This document shows positions 32,128-41,092 of a stretch of DNA of 64,000 nucleotides, one piece after another. The DNA comes from a bacterium (GTDB lineage Bacteria; Vulcanimicrobiota; Vulcanimicrobiia; Vulcanimicrobiales; Vulcanimicrobiaceae). The notes under the pieces are model-generated. The model was given only the letters and a program-made list of their open reading frames with translations, ran no database searches and was not told the DNA's origin. Numbering within the stretch: the stretch's first letter is position 1; every line of letters begins with the position of its first letter. The stretch lies in assembly GCA_021778415.1 (NCBI GenBank), contig JAJYCL010000004.1, positions 53,173-117,172 of the forward strand, in the 5' to 3' direction. The translations under genes and the position numbers were made by a program.

Positions 32128-32212
32128 CACAGAGGCGATGTTAGGCCCGCCACGTGGTTGGCCCTTCCCTGCAAGGCTATGCATCGTCGCGCCGTCGAAG
32201 CCGAGCAGACCC

Positions 32213-34573
32213 ATGTCCGCCCGTATCATTTCGTCCCTGTTGGTCCTCCTGTTGCTCGTCGCCAATCCGGCATCGGCAGCCCGTCAGATCGTGGACCTTC
32301 ACCGGTTAGACGCGTATTTTGCGCTCTTCGCGCGCGACTCGGATGTCCCGTGGCGCGCCGCCCATGTTCGTTTGGATACCTATTCCAGCGCCCCGGTCGA
32401 TTTTGCCGTGTACGCAGTCGATCCCGAAGACGTGCTTACCGCAGGCAGTAACGCACGCCCACGTGCCGTCGATACCCGCCATTTGCATCCGCTCGCCACC
32501 TGGCGATTCACGCCTCCGGGCGGCTATCAATTTCAGTCAAGTGAAGTGGAATTGCCGCTAGGCTCACGACAGGGCTTTTTCGTGGTTGAAGCGCGACGTG
32601 GAAATGTGGCGGAACAAGTATGGGTAAATCGCACGCGCATAGGATTGCTCTCGAAAGAGACGACCGATGCGATGGTTCTCTACGCAACCGATTTGGGAAG
32701 CGGACGACCCTATGCGCACATGCGCGTTCGGCTGCTCGTGAATCGGCGTTTTGAAACGCGTTATACGGATGCGCACGGGTTACTGCGCTGGACGCAACGC
32801 GTGCATCCGATTTTTGCGTTAGCTCGTTGGGGAGATTCGCGCGCGTTCTTATCGTTTTTTCCGCAAGCGCCATTACCGTCCACAATCGTCGCCGTGCGAA
32901 CCGATGCTGCTGTCGTTCGTGCCGGCGAAACGCTTCACGTTGCCGGTTTTGCTCGCGCGCGAAGAGGCGTCGCACTCCATCCGGCGCGCGGTATGGTCGA
33001 TGTTACGTTACGCAACGGCCCGACGCTCGTCGCGCAAGCGCGTGTGGCGCTCGACCAAGCCGGAGCCTTTTCGACGGCGCTAGCCGTTCCCGCAAATGCG
33101 ACGGCGGGCACCTACGCGTTACTCGCGCAAACCGATGGCGGAGTTGGAAGCGCATCGGTCGATGTCGATGCGGATGTCGGCGGCTTAGAACTCGATGTAC
33201 GTCCGAATTGTCGCGGAGTCTGCGATCCGAATAATCCTGTTCCCGTTGTTGTGCATGCAATGCGCGACGGGCACTCACAAGAAGGTATCGACGTGAACGC
33301 GACGGTGGTGCGGTCTCCGCATGGCTATGCGCTTGCCAATGACGAACGCGCTTGGGGAACGTCGAATTGGTACGATGCCGCCGTGCGCACGGATCGCGAT
33401 GGCAATGCATTTTTTGAAATTCCGCGTCCGAACGATGACCTTGCTTCAACCTATGGCGTACGAGTTCGGTCCGGTGGTGCCACGGCAGTCACTCGTATCG
33501 TCGTTCCGACATCGTCCTCCGTTGTGCGCCTTTCGCTGTTCTCTCGAACGATATCGCTTGGAACATCGGTTGATTTTTCGGTCGATGCTTGGGACGTCGC
33601 CAACGGCCAAGCGCGCGGCGGCGAAAGTGTTGTTGTTCGTCTTGCGCACGGTCCTCAAGTGCAACAGCAAACCTTGACGCTGGACAAAGATGGGCACGCA
33701 CAAGGGAGTTTTCGCAATGCCGACCTTGGTACGTCGATAATCACCGCGACGTTGACACGTCCCGGAAATTTTGCCATGGATGCAAGTCAGGTCTCGGTGG
33801 TTCCGCAAGCGAGTCAAGCGCAGATTGGAACGACCAGTCCGATGGTTACGATCACTGCATCGCGTTCGAACATTTCGTATAATCAGCCATTTTCGGTGCA
33901 AGCACGCTGTGCCGGGTCAGTTGGAACCGCGTTGCTCACCTTGGAAAGCGCATTAGGCGGGAACGAAGAAACGAGCACCGTTGAAAACGGCGAAGCCAAC
34001 GTGCGTTTTTCGGCGCGAGACACGGTTGGCGAAGTGCGATTGGGAGCGGCCTTCGTTCGCGATGGAACGCTTTTGTGGAACGCGGTTCCGATCGAACTCA
34101 ATGCGCCGGGGCGTCCGGTCACGTTACGCATTGCTCCCTTGTCGGCGGTGCATGCGGGAGCCGTCACGACCGTTCATCTCGAAGGTCTTACCGGGCGAGG
34201 AACCGTCGTCGTTCGTATTGCTAGCGGAGATCCATCGGGCGCTGCATCGTTTGAGGAGGCACCTGCATTGTTATCGGTTGGGTTAACCACCACGCAAACA
34301 TCGGCACCGGGATATCCCACGTGGCATCCATGGGTGGATTCAAGCGGCCAGCACGCACAAGTCTTAGGATTTGTGCGTCGCACATCGCCACCGGAACCGG
34401 CGACGCTGGCCCAGGCGCAAACTCGAACCTTGCAGTGGTCGGTTATTCCCACGGATCTTGCGACCGTCGCGATAACGATGCCAACGGTTCCAGGACGCTA
34501 TACGTTATCAATATTGAAAATCGCCGACGACGGTCGTGTCGGCGCAACACGAACACAGGTGACTATTCCATGA
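32213..34573 (+). CDS. Alpha-2-macroglobulin-like protein without thioester domain
   Basis: 786 residues from ATG 32213 (signal MSARIISSLLVLLLLVANPASAA). It is built of repeated macroglobulin-type beta domains: a first module to about residue 200, an MG2-like GAGETLHVAGF/ARGMVDVTLRNG region, TGKSTQ-like linkers, then VTITASRSNISYNQPFSVQARC and PGRPVTLRIAPLSAVHAGAVTTVHLEG, ending at VPGRYTLSILKIADDGRVG. The thioester motif (CGEQ) and the complement-like C-terminal domains of true alpha-2-macroglobulins are absent, so protease trapping by thioester is not possible. Its stop overlaps the polA start (ATGA). Confidence 0.75.
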   Translation: MSARIISSLLVLLLLVANPASAARQIVDLHRLDAYFALFARDSDVPWRAAHVRLDTYSSAPVDFAVYAVDPEDVLTAGSNARPRAVDTRHLHPLATWRFTPPGGYQFQSSEVELPLGSRQGFFVVEARRGNVAEQVWVNRTRIGLLSKETTDAMVLYATDLGSGRPYAHMRVRLLVNRRFETRYTDAHGLLRWTQRVHPIFALARWGDSRAFLSFFPQAPLPSTIVAVRTDAAVVRAGETLHVAGFARARRGVALHPARGMVDVTLRNGPTLVAQARVALDQAGAFSTALAVPANATAGTYALLAQTDGGVGSASVDVDADVGGLELDVRPNCRGVCDPNNPVPVVVHAMRDGHSQEGIDVNATVVRSPHGYALANDERAWGTSNWYDAAVRTDRDGNAFFEIPRPNDDLASTYGVRVRSGGATAVTRIVVPTSSSVVRLSLFSRTISLGTSVDFSVDAWDVANGQARGGESVVVRLAHGPQVQQQTLTLDKDGHAQGSFRNADLGTSIITATLTRPGNFAMDASQVSVVPQASQAQIGTTSPMVTITASRSNISYNQPFSVQARCAGSVGTALLTLESALGGNEETSTVENGEANVRFSARDTVGEVRLGAAFVRDGTLLWNAVPIELNAPGRPVTLRIAPLSAVHAGAVTTVHLEGLTGRGTVVVRIASGDPSGAASFEEAPALLSVGLTTTQTSAPGYPTWHPWVDSSGQHAQVLGFVRRTSPPEPATLAQAQTRTLQWSVIPTDLATVAITMPTVPGRYTLSILKIADDGRVGATRTQVTIP

Positions 34574-37194
34574 GGCCAGCCCCACACAGTGCGCGTCTAC
34601 TTCTCCTCGATACCTATGGCCTGATTTACCGCGGTTTCTTTGCGCTTCCGCCGATGACGACACCCGACGGTACGCCGGTCAACGCGGTGTATGGCTTGGT
34701 GATGATGCTCAATCGCATTATTGCCGATGAGCGGCCGACGCATGTGATCGCCGCCTTCGATCGCGGTTTACCGGCGGAGCGACTTGCTCTGTTCCCGGGC
34801 TACAAAGCACAGCGCGACAGCATGCCGGATGATCTTCGTGCCCAATTTCCCCTTGTTCGCGACGTTTTTTCTGCGCTTGATATTCCGATTCTTGAAGTCG
34901 AAGGCCAGGAAGCCGACGATGTGATTGCTACGCTTGCCCGGCAAGCGGAAGAACTCGGCGAAGAGACGTTCGTCATTACCGGCGATCTCGATCTTTTGCA
35001 GATTGTTGATGCGCACACGACGGTATTGACGCAACGCAAGGGCATCAGCGATGTCGTTCGCTACACGCCGGAAGCTGTTGTCGCGCGTTTTGAACTGACT
35101 CCAGCGCAATTAGCGGATTATCGAGGGCTCAAAGGCGACCCATCCGATAATCTTCCGGGCATTCCCGGCATCGGCGAAAAGACCGCGATCAAATTGATGA
35201 AAGCTGCCGGTTCCCTGGATGCGCTTTTGGCACAGCCATCGCTTGCAGGCAGTCCTCGGCTTGAAGCGGCGATCACGCAGTTTGGTGATCAAGCCCGAAT
35301 TTGTCGCGATGTATCCGTCATACGTCGCGATTTGCCGATCACGTTGGATTGGGATCGAGCAACGTATCGCCCGGCTTCGAATGACGATCTCTATCGTTTG
35401 TATTCCAAACTCGGCTTTAAATCTCAACTCGCGAAACTCTCACCGCCATCCGAGATGCCGCTATTTGCCGGTCAACCGGCGTTACACGGCGACTATCGCA
35501 GTTACGTTGCCGCAGTCGATCCTCCGGAGTATCGGCAACTGGCTGCGGATTTGGATGCGCTCGCCGGTGCGCAATCGTTGGCCCTTGCCTTGGCCGACGA
35601 CGATGTTCTCGCAATAACCGCCGAGCAAGGAAAGGGCATCGCATTTTCTTGTGCGGCGCTCGCACATGAGCCGATTGCAGCGGCGCTACGTCATGCGCTC
35701 TCGACGGCAACAGCTCTCATCACGTACGATGCCAAGCGCATCGCGCGCCTCTTCTATAGCCGTGGCCTTGGATGGATTCATCCGAACGACGATGCCATGC
35801 TTGGCGCGCATTTGCTGGATCCTTCGCGAACGTTTTCCGATATCGGCGATGCGAGTGTCGCGGTTCTTTCCGTGACGTTGACGAGCGAACCGGCTGCGCG
35901 TGCCGATGCGACCTTACAATTAGTCGCGTCAGAGCGCGTGACATTGGCCGAGCGCAAGCAACTCCAGCTCTATGCCGATGTGGAAGTGCCAAGCGCACTT
36001 GTGTTGGCGAAAATGGAAGAGATCGGCATCCGTGTCGATCCGCATGCCTTAGAAGATCTTCGCGGCGAACTCGACGCACGTATCCGTGAACTCACCGAGG
36101 CCATCTACGCGCAAGCCGGCGAATCGTTCAATATCGGATCGCCGCTGCAACTCGGGCAAATTTTGTTCGAGCGGCTTTCCATTCCGGGCGGTAAAAAGAA
36201 TAAAACGGGATGGGCGACGGGTGTTGAAGTCTTGCAGTCGCTTGCGCGATCATTTCCGATTTGCGCGCAGGTACTCGAGTGGCGTGAAGTGAGTAAACTC
36301 AAAAATACCTACGTCGATGTTTTACCGACGCTCATCGATCCACGTGACGGCCGCTTACATACGCAGTTTAATCAGACGGCAACGGCGACAGGACGTCTCT
36401 CCTCCACGAATCCGAATCTGCAAAATATTCCCATTCGAACGGAACAGGGCCGACGTATTCGTAAGGCGTTTGTTGCCCGTAACGACGACTGGGTCTTAGT
36501 TTCGGCGGATTACAGCCAAATCGAATTACGATTGATGGCGCATTTCTCAGGCGATCCGGCAATGATTGCTGCATTTGAAGCCGGGCACGATATTCACGAG
36601 TTTACGGCGCGTCAGATATTTGCCGTACCGGCGGAACTCGCAGTGAGCGATGAACAACGGCGAATTGCGAAAATGGTGAACTTCGGTTTGCTCTACGGCA
36701 TGTCCGATTTTGGGTTGGCGCAGCGTTTGGATATCGATCGAGGCCCGGCGCGCGAAATAACGCAAGCCTATTTTGCACGTTTTGCTTCGGTGCGCGCATA
36801 TATCGATCACACCATCGAACAGGCTCGTACCGATGGGTATGTTCAGACGTTGTTGGGCCGACGTCGGTATATGCCGGCGCTTTCTTCATCCAATCACGCG
36901 TTGCGAACCGCAGCGGAGCGCGAGGCAACGAATGCGCCGCTGCAAGGGAGTGCCGCCGATCTCATGAAGCTCGCGATGGTGCATATCGATGCGGCCCTGC
37001 GCGAACGTACATCGGATGCGGCAATGCTCCTACAAATTCACGATGAAGTGGTCTTGGATGTTCCCAAGAGCGAGGCCGTCGAGATTGCCAAACTCGTCGC
37101 CGATTGTATGAGAAACGCCTATCAGCTTCGCGTTCCCCTGGAGGTTACCGTAAAATCGGGCCCCAATCTGTATGATCGAAGCGAGATCATATAG
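34570..37194 (+). CDS. polA: DNA polymerase I
   Basis: 874 residues from ATG 34570, which overlaps the upstream stop. The 5'-3' exonuclease occupies about 1-290 (LLLLDTYGLIYRGFF, EADDVIATLARQAEE, FVITGDLDLLQIV, GLKGDPSDNLPGIPGIGEKTA). The middle domain (about 300-480) has the shape of a 3'-5' exonuclease but lacks its DxE motif (LALALADDDVLAI in place), so it should not proofread. The polymerase has motif A VSADYSQIELRLMAHFSG (about residue 645), motif B RRIAKMVNFGLLYGMS and motif C LQIHDEVVL (Asp825). It fills gaps and removes RNA primers. DUF192, mutM and rpsA follow closely. Confidence 0.98.
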   Translation: MRPAPHSARLLLLDTYGLIYRGFFALPPMTTPDGTPVNAVYGLVMMLNRIIADERPTHVIAAFDRGLPAERLALFPGYKAQRDSMPDDLRAQFPLVRDVFSALDIPILEVEGQEADDVIATLARQAEELGEETFVITGDLDLLQIVDAHTTVLTQRKGISDVVRYTPEAVVARFELTPAQLADYRGLKGDPSDNLPGIPGIGEKTAIKLMKAAGSLDALLAQPSLAGSPRLEAAITQFGDQARICRDVSVIRRDLPITLDWDRATYRPASNDDLYRLYSKLGFKSQLAKLSPPSEMPLFAGQPALHGDYRSYVAAVDPPEYRQLAADLDALAGAQSLALALADDDVLAITAEQGKGIAFSCAALAHEPIAAALRHALSTATALITYDAKRIARLFYSRGLGWIHPNDDAMLGAHLLDPSRTFSDIGDASVAVLSVTLTSEPAARADATLQLVASERVTLAERKQLQLYADVEVPSALVLAKMEEIGIRVDPHALEDLRGELDARIRELTEAIYAQAGESFNIGSPLQLGQILFERLSIPGGKKNKTGWATGVEVLQSLARSFPICAQVLEWREVSKLKNTYVDVLPTLIDPRDGRLHTQFNQTATATGRLSSTNPNLQNIPIRTEQGRRIRKAFVARNDDWVLVSADYSQIELRLMAHFSGDPAMIAAFEAGHDIHEFTARQIFAVPAELAVSDEQRRIAKMVNFGLLYGMSDFGLAQRLDIDRGPAREITQAYFARFASVRAYIDHTIEQARTDGYVQTLLGRRRYMPALSSSNHALRTAAEREATNAPLQGSAADLMKLAMVHIDAALRERTSDAAMLLQIHDEVVLDVPKSEAVEIAKLVADCMRNAYQLRVPLEVTVKSGPNLYDRSEII

Positions 37195-37635
37195 ATGCTA
37201 GCAATGCTGTGTGCGTGGCTCATTGCGCAGTCCGCCCCTGCTCACGAACAGTTCGTGGTCCAGGCTCCGAAGGCAACGCTAACGCTCGAAATTGCCCGCA
37301 CCGAGGCGCAGCGCGAATACGGGTTGATGAATCGTCACTCGCTCGCGCCGCATACGGGGATGGTGTTCGTTTTTCCAACTGACGCCCAAGTGGCGTTCTG
37401 GATGAAAGATACACTCATTCCACTCGATATGGTCTTCGTCGGTCACAATGGCACGGTGCGCAAAATTTTTTCCGACGTTCCCGTCGTCGATCCCGCGTTG
37501 CCGGATGACAAGATTCCCTTGGAAACCGGTCGGGCAAACTATGTCATCGAGTTGGCGGCCCATGAGGCCGCAGCCGACGGCATTATTGTCGGGACCAAGC
37601 TCACGAGCTTGAGCGCCCTTTCGACGAATCAGTAA
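37195..37635 (+). CDS. DUF192 protein
   Basis: 146 residues, ATG immediately after the polA TAG. A short hydrophobic N-terminus (MLAMLCAWLIAQSAPAHEQ) may be a signal. The DUF192 core is present: EYGLMNRHSLAPHTGMVFVFPTDAQVAFWMKDTLIPLDMVFV. The fold is known from structures but the function is not; exported versions are common. Joined to polA and mutM on the same strand, so it travels with DNA repair genes here. Confidence 0.85.
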   Translation: MLAMLCAWLIAQSAPAHEQFVVQAPKATLTLEIARTEAQREYGLMNRHSLAPHTGMVFVFPTDAQVAFWMKDTLIPLDMVFVGHNGTVRKIFSDVPVVDPALPDDKIPLETGRANYVIELAAHEAAADGIIVGTKLTSLSALSTNQ

Positions 37636-37637
37636 GC

Positions 37638-38474
37638 GTGCCCGAACTCCCCGAAGTCGAGACGATCGTGCGCGGCCTTCGGGGTGCGATTGTCGGCGAG
37701 CGTATCCAGGCCGTCGATATCCGGCTTGCCAAGATCGCCCAGGCGCCTCCGGGGGTCGATTTTGCGCGAGCACTGATCGGGGAAACCATCACCGGGGTGA
37801 CCCGCCGGGCCAAATATGCGGTCCTTGAGCTTGCGTCCGGGCGTCGCCTGGTCACAAGTTTACGCATGACGGGCCGGCTCGTGGTGGGCAAGCCGGGCGA
37901 GGTAGCCTACCCGGGAACGCACATCGTTTTTACCCTAAAGCCCTTGAAAACACTGAGTTTTGCCGATATTCGGACCTTTGGGCGGATGCGACTCGTGGAG
38001 CCCGGGGACCCGTGGGATGCAAACTTAGGCCCGGAACCGCTAGAGAAGGCCTTTACTCCTGAGGCGTTTGTGAGTATGCTCTCCGAGCGGACGACGTCGA
38101 TCAAGGTCTTGCTCCTGGATCAGCGTCGCATCGCGGGCATTGGAAATATCTATGCTTGCGAAGCGCTCTGGGAGGCGAAAATTCGCCCGAGTACTCCGGC
38201 CAAGGATCTGTCCCGTGCAGCGATGATTCGTTTGCATGGCGCGCTCATCGAGGTGCTCAGCCGAGCCGTCGAGATGCGTGGAAGCAGCATTGACGATTAC
38301 GTTGATGCCGACGGATTGCGCGGCGGGTTTCAAAATGTACTCGCGGTCTACGGTCGCCTCGGCCAGCCGTGTACGCGTTGCGGAACACCGATACAACGAT
38401 CGGTGCTCGCGGGGCGCGGGACATGGTGGTGTCGGATGTGTCAACCTCGTTCGCGAAAAAAAATTAGAAAGTAG
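37638..38474 (+). CDS. mutM: Formamidopyrimidine-DNA glycosylase
   Basis: 278 residues from GTG 37638, giving the obligatory N-terminal MPELPEVETIVRGL, whose Pro1 (after Met removal) is the catalytic nucleophile. Glu2, the helix-two-turn-helix (LLLDQRRIAGIGNIYACEALWEA) and the C-terminal zinc finger (CTRCGTPIQRSVLAGRGTWWCRMC) are intact. It removes 8-oxoguanine and formamidopyrimidines and nicks the AP site by beta,delta-elimination. It sits two bases after the DUF192 gene in a polA-DUF192-mutM string. Confidence 0.98.
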   Translation: MPELPEVETIVRGLRGAIVGERIQAVDIRLAKIAQAPPGVDFARALIGETITGVTRRAKYAVLELASGRRLVTSLRMTGRLVVGKPGEVAYPGTHIVFTLKPLKTLSFADIRTFGRMRLVEPGDPWDANLGPEPLEKAFTPEAFVSMLSERTTSIKVLLLDQRRIAGIGNIYACEALWEAKIRPSTPAKDLSRAAMIRLHGALIEVLSRAVEMRGSSIDDYVDADGLRGGFQNVLAVYGRLGQPCTRCGTPIQRSVLAGRGTWWCRMCQPRSRKKIRK

Positions 38475-38493
38475 GAACTTCATCATCTCTACG

Positions 38494-39672
38494 ATGGAAA
38501 TTGCTCCCCCGGAAATTCACGAAGAAGAAGATCAACTCGCACTCGAACAACGGCTCTACGAAGAGTCGCTCCGTGTGCTGGACGAAGGCCAAGTTCTCAA
38601 CGGCGTCATCGTTCAAAAAGACAAAGACGAATTGCTCGTCGATGTCGGCGGAAAATCGGAAGGCGTTTTGCCGTTCCGCGAACTCTCGCTGGCAGTAGAA
38701 CCAAAACTCCTCAAAGTCGGCGACCGCCTCGAAGTCATGGTGCATCGCATCGATGAACTCGATGGTACGCTCTTTCTCTCCGAACGTCGCGCTCGCGCGC
38801 TCAAGACGTGGGAGAAAGTCATTGAAGCGCATGAACACGATCAAGTGATCGAAGCAACGGTAACGCAAGTCGTTAAAGGCGGCGTTCTCGTTGATCTCGG
38901 TATGCGCGGCTTTGTGCCTGCATCGCAGATTCGTCGTCAGCCGGTCGGAAATCTCGACGAGTTGATCAATCAGCGACTTCGCCTGAAAGTCATCGATCTC
39001 GATCACAAACGTCATCGCGTCGTTCTCTCGCAACGCCTCGTTCTCGAAGAAGAGATTAAGGCGAAAAAGCAAGAGCTCATGGACACGATGGAAGTCGGTC
39101 AAATTCGTGAAGGTGTCGTCGTTCGACTTGCCGATTTCGGCGCGTTCGTCGATCTCGGTGGCATTGACGGCCTCATTCACAATAGCGAACTCTCGTATTC
39201 GCGAATCAAGCATCCGTCCGAAGTCGTCAAAATCGGCGACACGGTCAATGTCGAGATTATGAAGTTCGATGCCGAAGCGAAAAAAGTCAGTCTTTCGCTC
39301 AAGCATGCGCTTCCCGATCCATGGGATCAGCATGCGGATAAACTCTACGAAACTCATAAGCTCGACGCGGCCATCGTAAAGGTCACGCCGAATTATCTGC
39401 TCGTTGAGCTCGTCCCCGGCATTCTTGCCATGGTTCCCAAGGGCGAGTTCGATGCGTCGGCACAATTCGTCGTCGGTCAACCGGTCGACGTGACGATCCT
39501 GACGGTCAACCATCAGACGCGTCGCATCACGGTCTCCATCCAGCACGTTGCCGATATCTCTCCAGAAGAGATCGAAGCGCTCGCTGCCGGTGAAGAAGCC
39601 ATTGGGATCGATCCGCTGCCGGATGAAGATCCGCTCATGGCGATTGCCGAGGAGCCCGCAGCGCAAGCCTAA
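38494..39672 (+). CDS. rpsA: Ribosomal protein bS1 (four S1 domains)
   Basis: 392 residues from ATG 38494 (MEIAPPEIHEEEDQLALEQ). Four S1 repeats: GQVLNGVIVQKDKDELLVDVGGKSEG, DQVIEATVTQVVKGGVLVDLGMRGFVP, GQIREGVVVRLADFGAFVDLGGIDGL and HKLDAAIVKVTPNYLLVEL, followed by an acidic tail. E. coli S1 has six repeats; four is common in other phyla. It anchors mRNA to the 30S subunit. The long antisense frame over it is an artefact of codon bias. An AGGA lies 17 bases upstream, a wide spacing. Confidence 0.95.
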   Translation: MEIAPPEIHEEEDQLALEQRLYEESLRVLDEGQVLNGVIVQKDKDELLVDVGGKSEGVLPFRELSLAVEPKLLKVGDRLEVMVHRIDELDGTLFLSERRARALKTWEKVIEAHEHDQVIEATVTQVVKGGVLVDLGMRGFVPASQIRRQPVGNLDELINQRLRLKVIDLDHKRHRVVLSQRLVLEEEIKAKKQELMDTMEVGQIREGVVVRLADFGAFVDLGGIDGLIHNSELSYSRIKHPSEVVKIGDTVNVEIMKFDAEAKKVSLSLKHALPDPWDQHADKLYETHKLDAAIVKVTPNYLLVELVPGILAMVPKGEFDASAQFVVGQPVDVTILTVNHQTRRITVSIQHVADISPEEIEALAAGEEAIGIDPLPDEDPLMAIAEEPAAQA

Positions 39673-39693
39673 CGGCATAACGCAGCACAACAA

Positions 39694-39727
39694 GACGCCC
39701 TCGACATCATCGCGATGCCGAGGGCGT
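39694..39727 (+). terminator. Hairpin after rpsA (possible terminator)
   Basis: GACGCCCTCG (39694-39703) with CGAGGGCGTC (39718-39727), extended inward by CATC/GATG. Only a weak T-rich stretch follows, so it may be an attenuating or processing hairpin instead. Confidence 0.5.
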
Positions 39728-39774
39728 CTGTACGTTTCCGCCTTCTCCGTATTACACTGCCACAAAGGGGAACT

Positions 39775-40383
39775 ATGACGAGCGCGATGCGATTAGGGTT
39801 GACCGGCGGTATCGGCAGCGGTAAAAGCGAGGTCGCGCGTCGTTTTGCACAGCGCGGTGCGTTGCTGATCGACGCGGATGAGCTGAGCCGAGAAGCCGTT
39901 GCTCCGGGAAGTCCCGGATTAGCCGAAATCGCTCACCTGTGGCCCGCAGTGGTTCGTAAGGATGAAACCTTAGATCGCGCGGCGTTGGCGCAGATCGTTT
40001 TTGATGACGAACATGCGCGCGAAAACCTCAACGCGATCATTCATCCAGAGGTGCGACGCTTGGCTGCCCAGCGAGAAAATCTCGCGAAACCCGGCCAGCT
40101 TATCGTGCATGAAGTCCCGCTTCTTTTTGAAACCGGATATGACGCGCTCGTCGATGCAAGTCTACTGATCATTGCTCCGTATGCCGATCGCATCGCTCGC
40201 GTGATGAATCGTGACGGAATCGCCGAAGATCAGGTCAAAGCGCGTATCGCCGCGCAAATGTCACCGCAAGAAGCGCGCTCTCGCGCGACGTATGTGATTG
40301 TCAACGATGCGGGGTTGGAGCAGCTGTTGGAACGGGCTGATGAAATGTACGACACGGTGTTGCGCGCGGGCCGCACGGAATAA
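39775..40383 (+). CDS. coaE: Dephospho-CoA kinase
   Basis: 202 residues from ATG 39775, with AAAGGGG upstream. P-loop GGIGSGKSEVARRFA, the DELSREAV lid-side motif, and the HPEVRR and EVPLLFETGYDALVD segments are typical of CoaE. It phosphorylates dephospho-CoA as the last step of CoA synthesis. The C-terminal 27 codons overlap, tail to tail, the end of the BsuPI-like gene on the minus strand. Confidence 0.96.
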   Translation: MTSAMRLGLTGGIGSGKSEVARRFAQRGALLIDADELSREAVAPGSPGLAEIAHLWPAVVRKDETLDRAALAQIVFDDEHARENLNAIIHPEVRRLAAQRENLAKPGQLIVHEVPLLFETGYDALVDASLLIIAPYADRIARVMNRDGIAEDQVKARIAAQMSPQEARSRATYVIVNDAGLEQLLERADEMYDTVLRAGRTE

Positions 40384-41092
40384 CGGCTGGCGTTGGCGAC
40401 GCGTTCGGTTTCGGAGCGACGCGAGCTAACGGCGCAAAACGCGAGACGAGAAAGCTGGCCGTGCCGCCCCGTGGACGTTGCATATATCCTCGTGCGATAA
40501 CGACTTCGCCAGGAAGAACTCCGGAAAATATTTTTCGAAAGAGAAGCACGTTGCCGGTCGGATCGGAGAGCATTTGCGAATTTGGCGATAATACTCCGGA
40601 GACGGTTACCGGTACGCCATCATGAATATGCTGCAGAGCGCTGATCGGCAAGGGAAGCGAAAGATGTAATGGCACGGTGACGCTTTGTTGATTGTGCTCG
40701 GTGAGCAACGTTGCACGCAATGCATATGTTCCCGCGTGAGGAGCAAGGCCGTTGCCGAGAATGCCGTTCCAATCATAGGTAACCAGCGGATGCGCTCCGG
40801 GAAACAAGGTTTTTTGATGCCCTGGTATCGTTGCGATGCCATTAAATGCCGGGATCGAATGCCATACCGTTTTCCCATCACGAAGAAGTTCTAACGTGTA
40901 TTCGTTGGGTGAAGCAAAGCGCAATGCGAGTGGACGCGTTCCGGCATTATCGACGACGATCACAAACGACGTATCGTCGAGCAAATCAAGTGACGCACGC
41001 TTGATTTGAATCGAAAGGTGAAGTGGTAGCGGAGTGCTTGCAAGGAGTGTGCAGGCCGCTGCGATGCACAATGCGCGAAGAAACGTACGCAT
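40301..41092 (-). CDS. Secreted BsuPI-like protein with Pro-rich tail
   Basis: 263 residues from ATG 41092 (signal MRTFLRALCIAAACTLLAS). The middle carries a BsuPI-type beta-sandwich: RPLALRFASPNEYTLELLRDGKTVWHSIPAFNG (about 55-90), the fold of the intracellular protease inhibitor and related exported domains. The last 40 residues are Pro/Thr/Arg-rich (PKPNASPTPAVIPCGPRA, PTAAPTPHR). 83 bp of this gene overlap coaE in antisense. Its ATG shares a base with the upstream stop (TAATG). The role may be an envelope protease inhibitor, not demonstrated. Confidence 0.75.
   Translation of the reverse strand: MRTFLRALCIAAACTLLASTPLPLHLSIQIKRASLDLLDDTSFVIVVDNAGTRPLALRFASPNEYTLELLRDGKTVWHSIPAFNGIATIPGHQKTLFPGAHPLVTYDWNGILGNGLAPHAGTYALRATLLTEHNQQSVTVPLHLSLPLPISALQHIHDGVPVTVSGVLSPNSQMLSDPTGNVLLFRKIFSGVLPGEVVIARGYMQRPRGGTASFLVSRFAPLARVAPKPNASPTPAVIPCGPRATPCRTFHQPVPTAAPTPHR

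Noticed and set aside
38464..39765. 433-codon open frame antisense to rpsA
   Set aside because: It is a codon-bias shadow of an acidic, highly expressed gene; the composition (very rich in Asp, Glu, Phe and Arg) and lack of motifs show it is not real.
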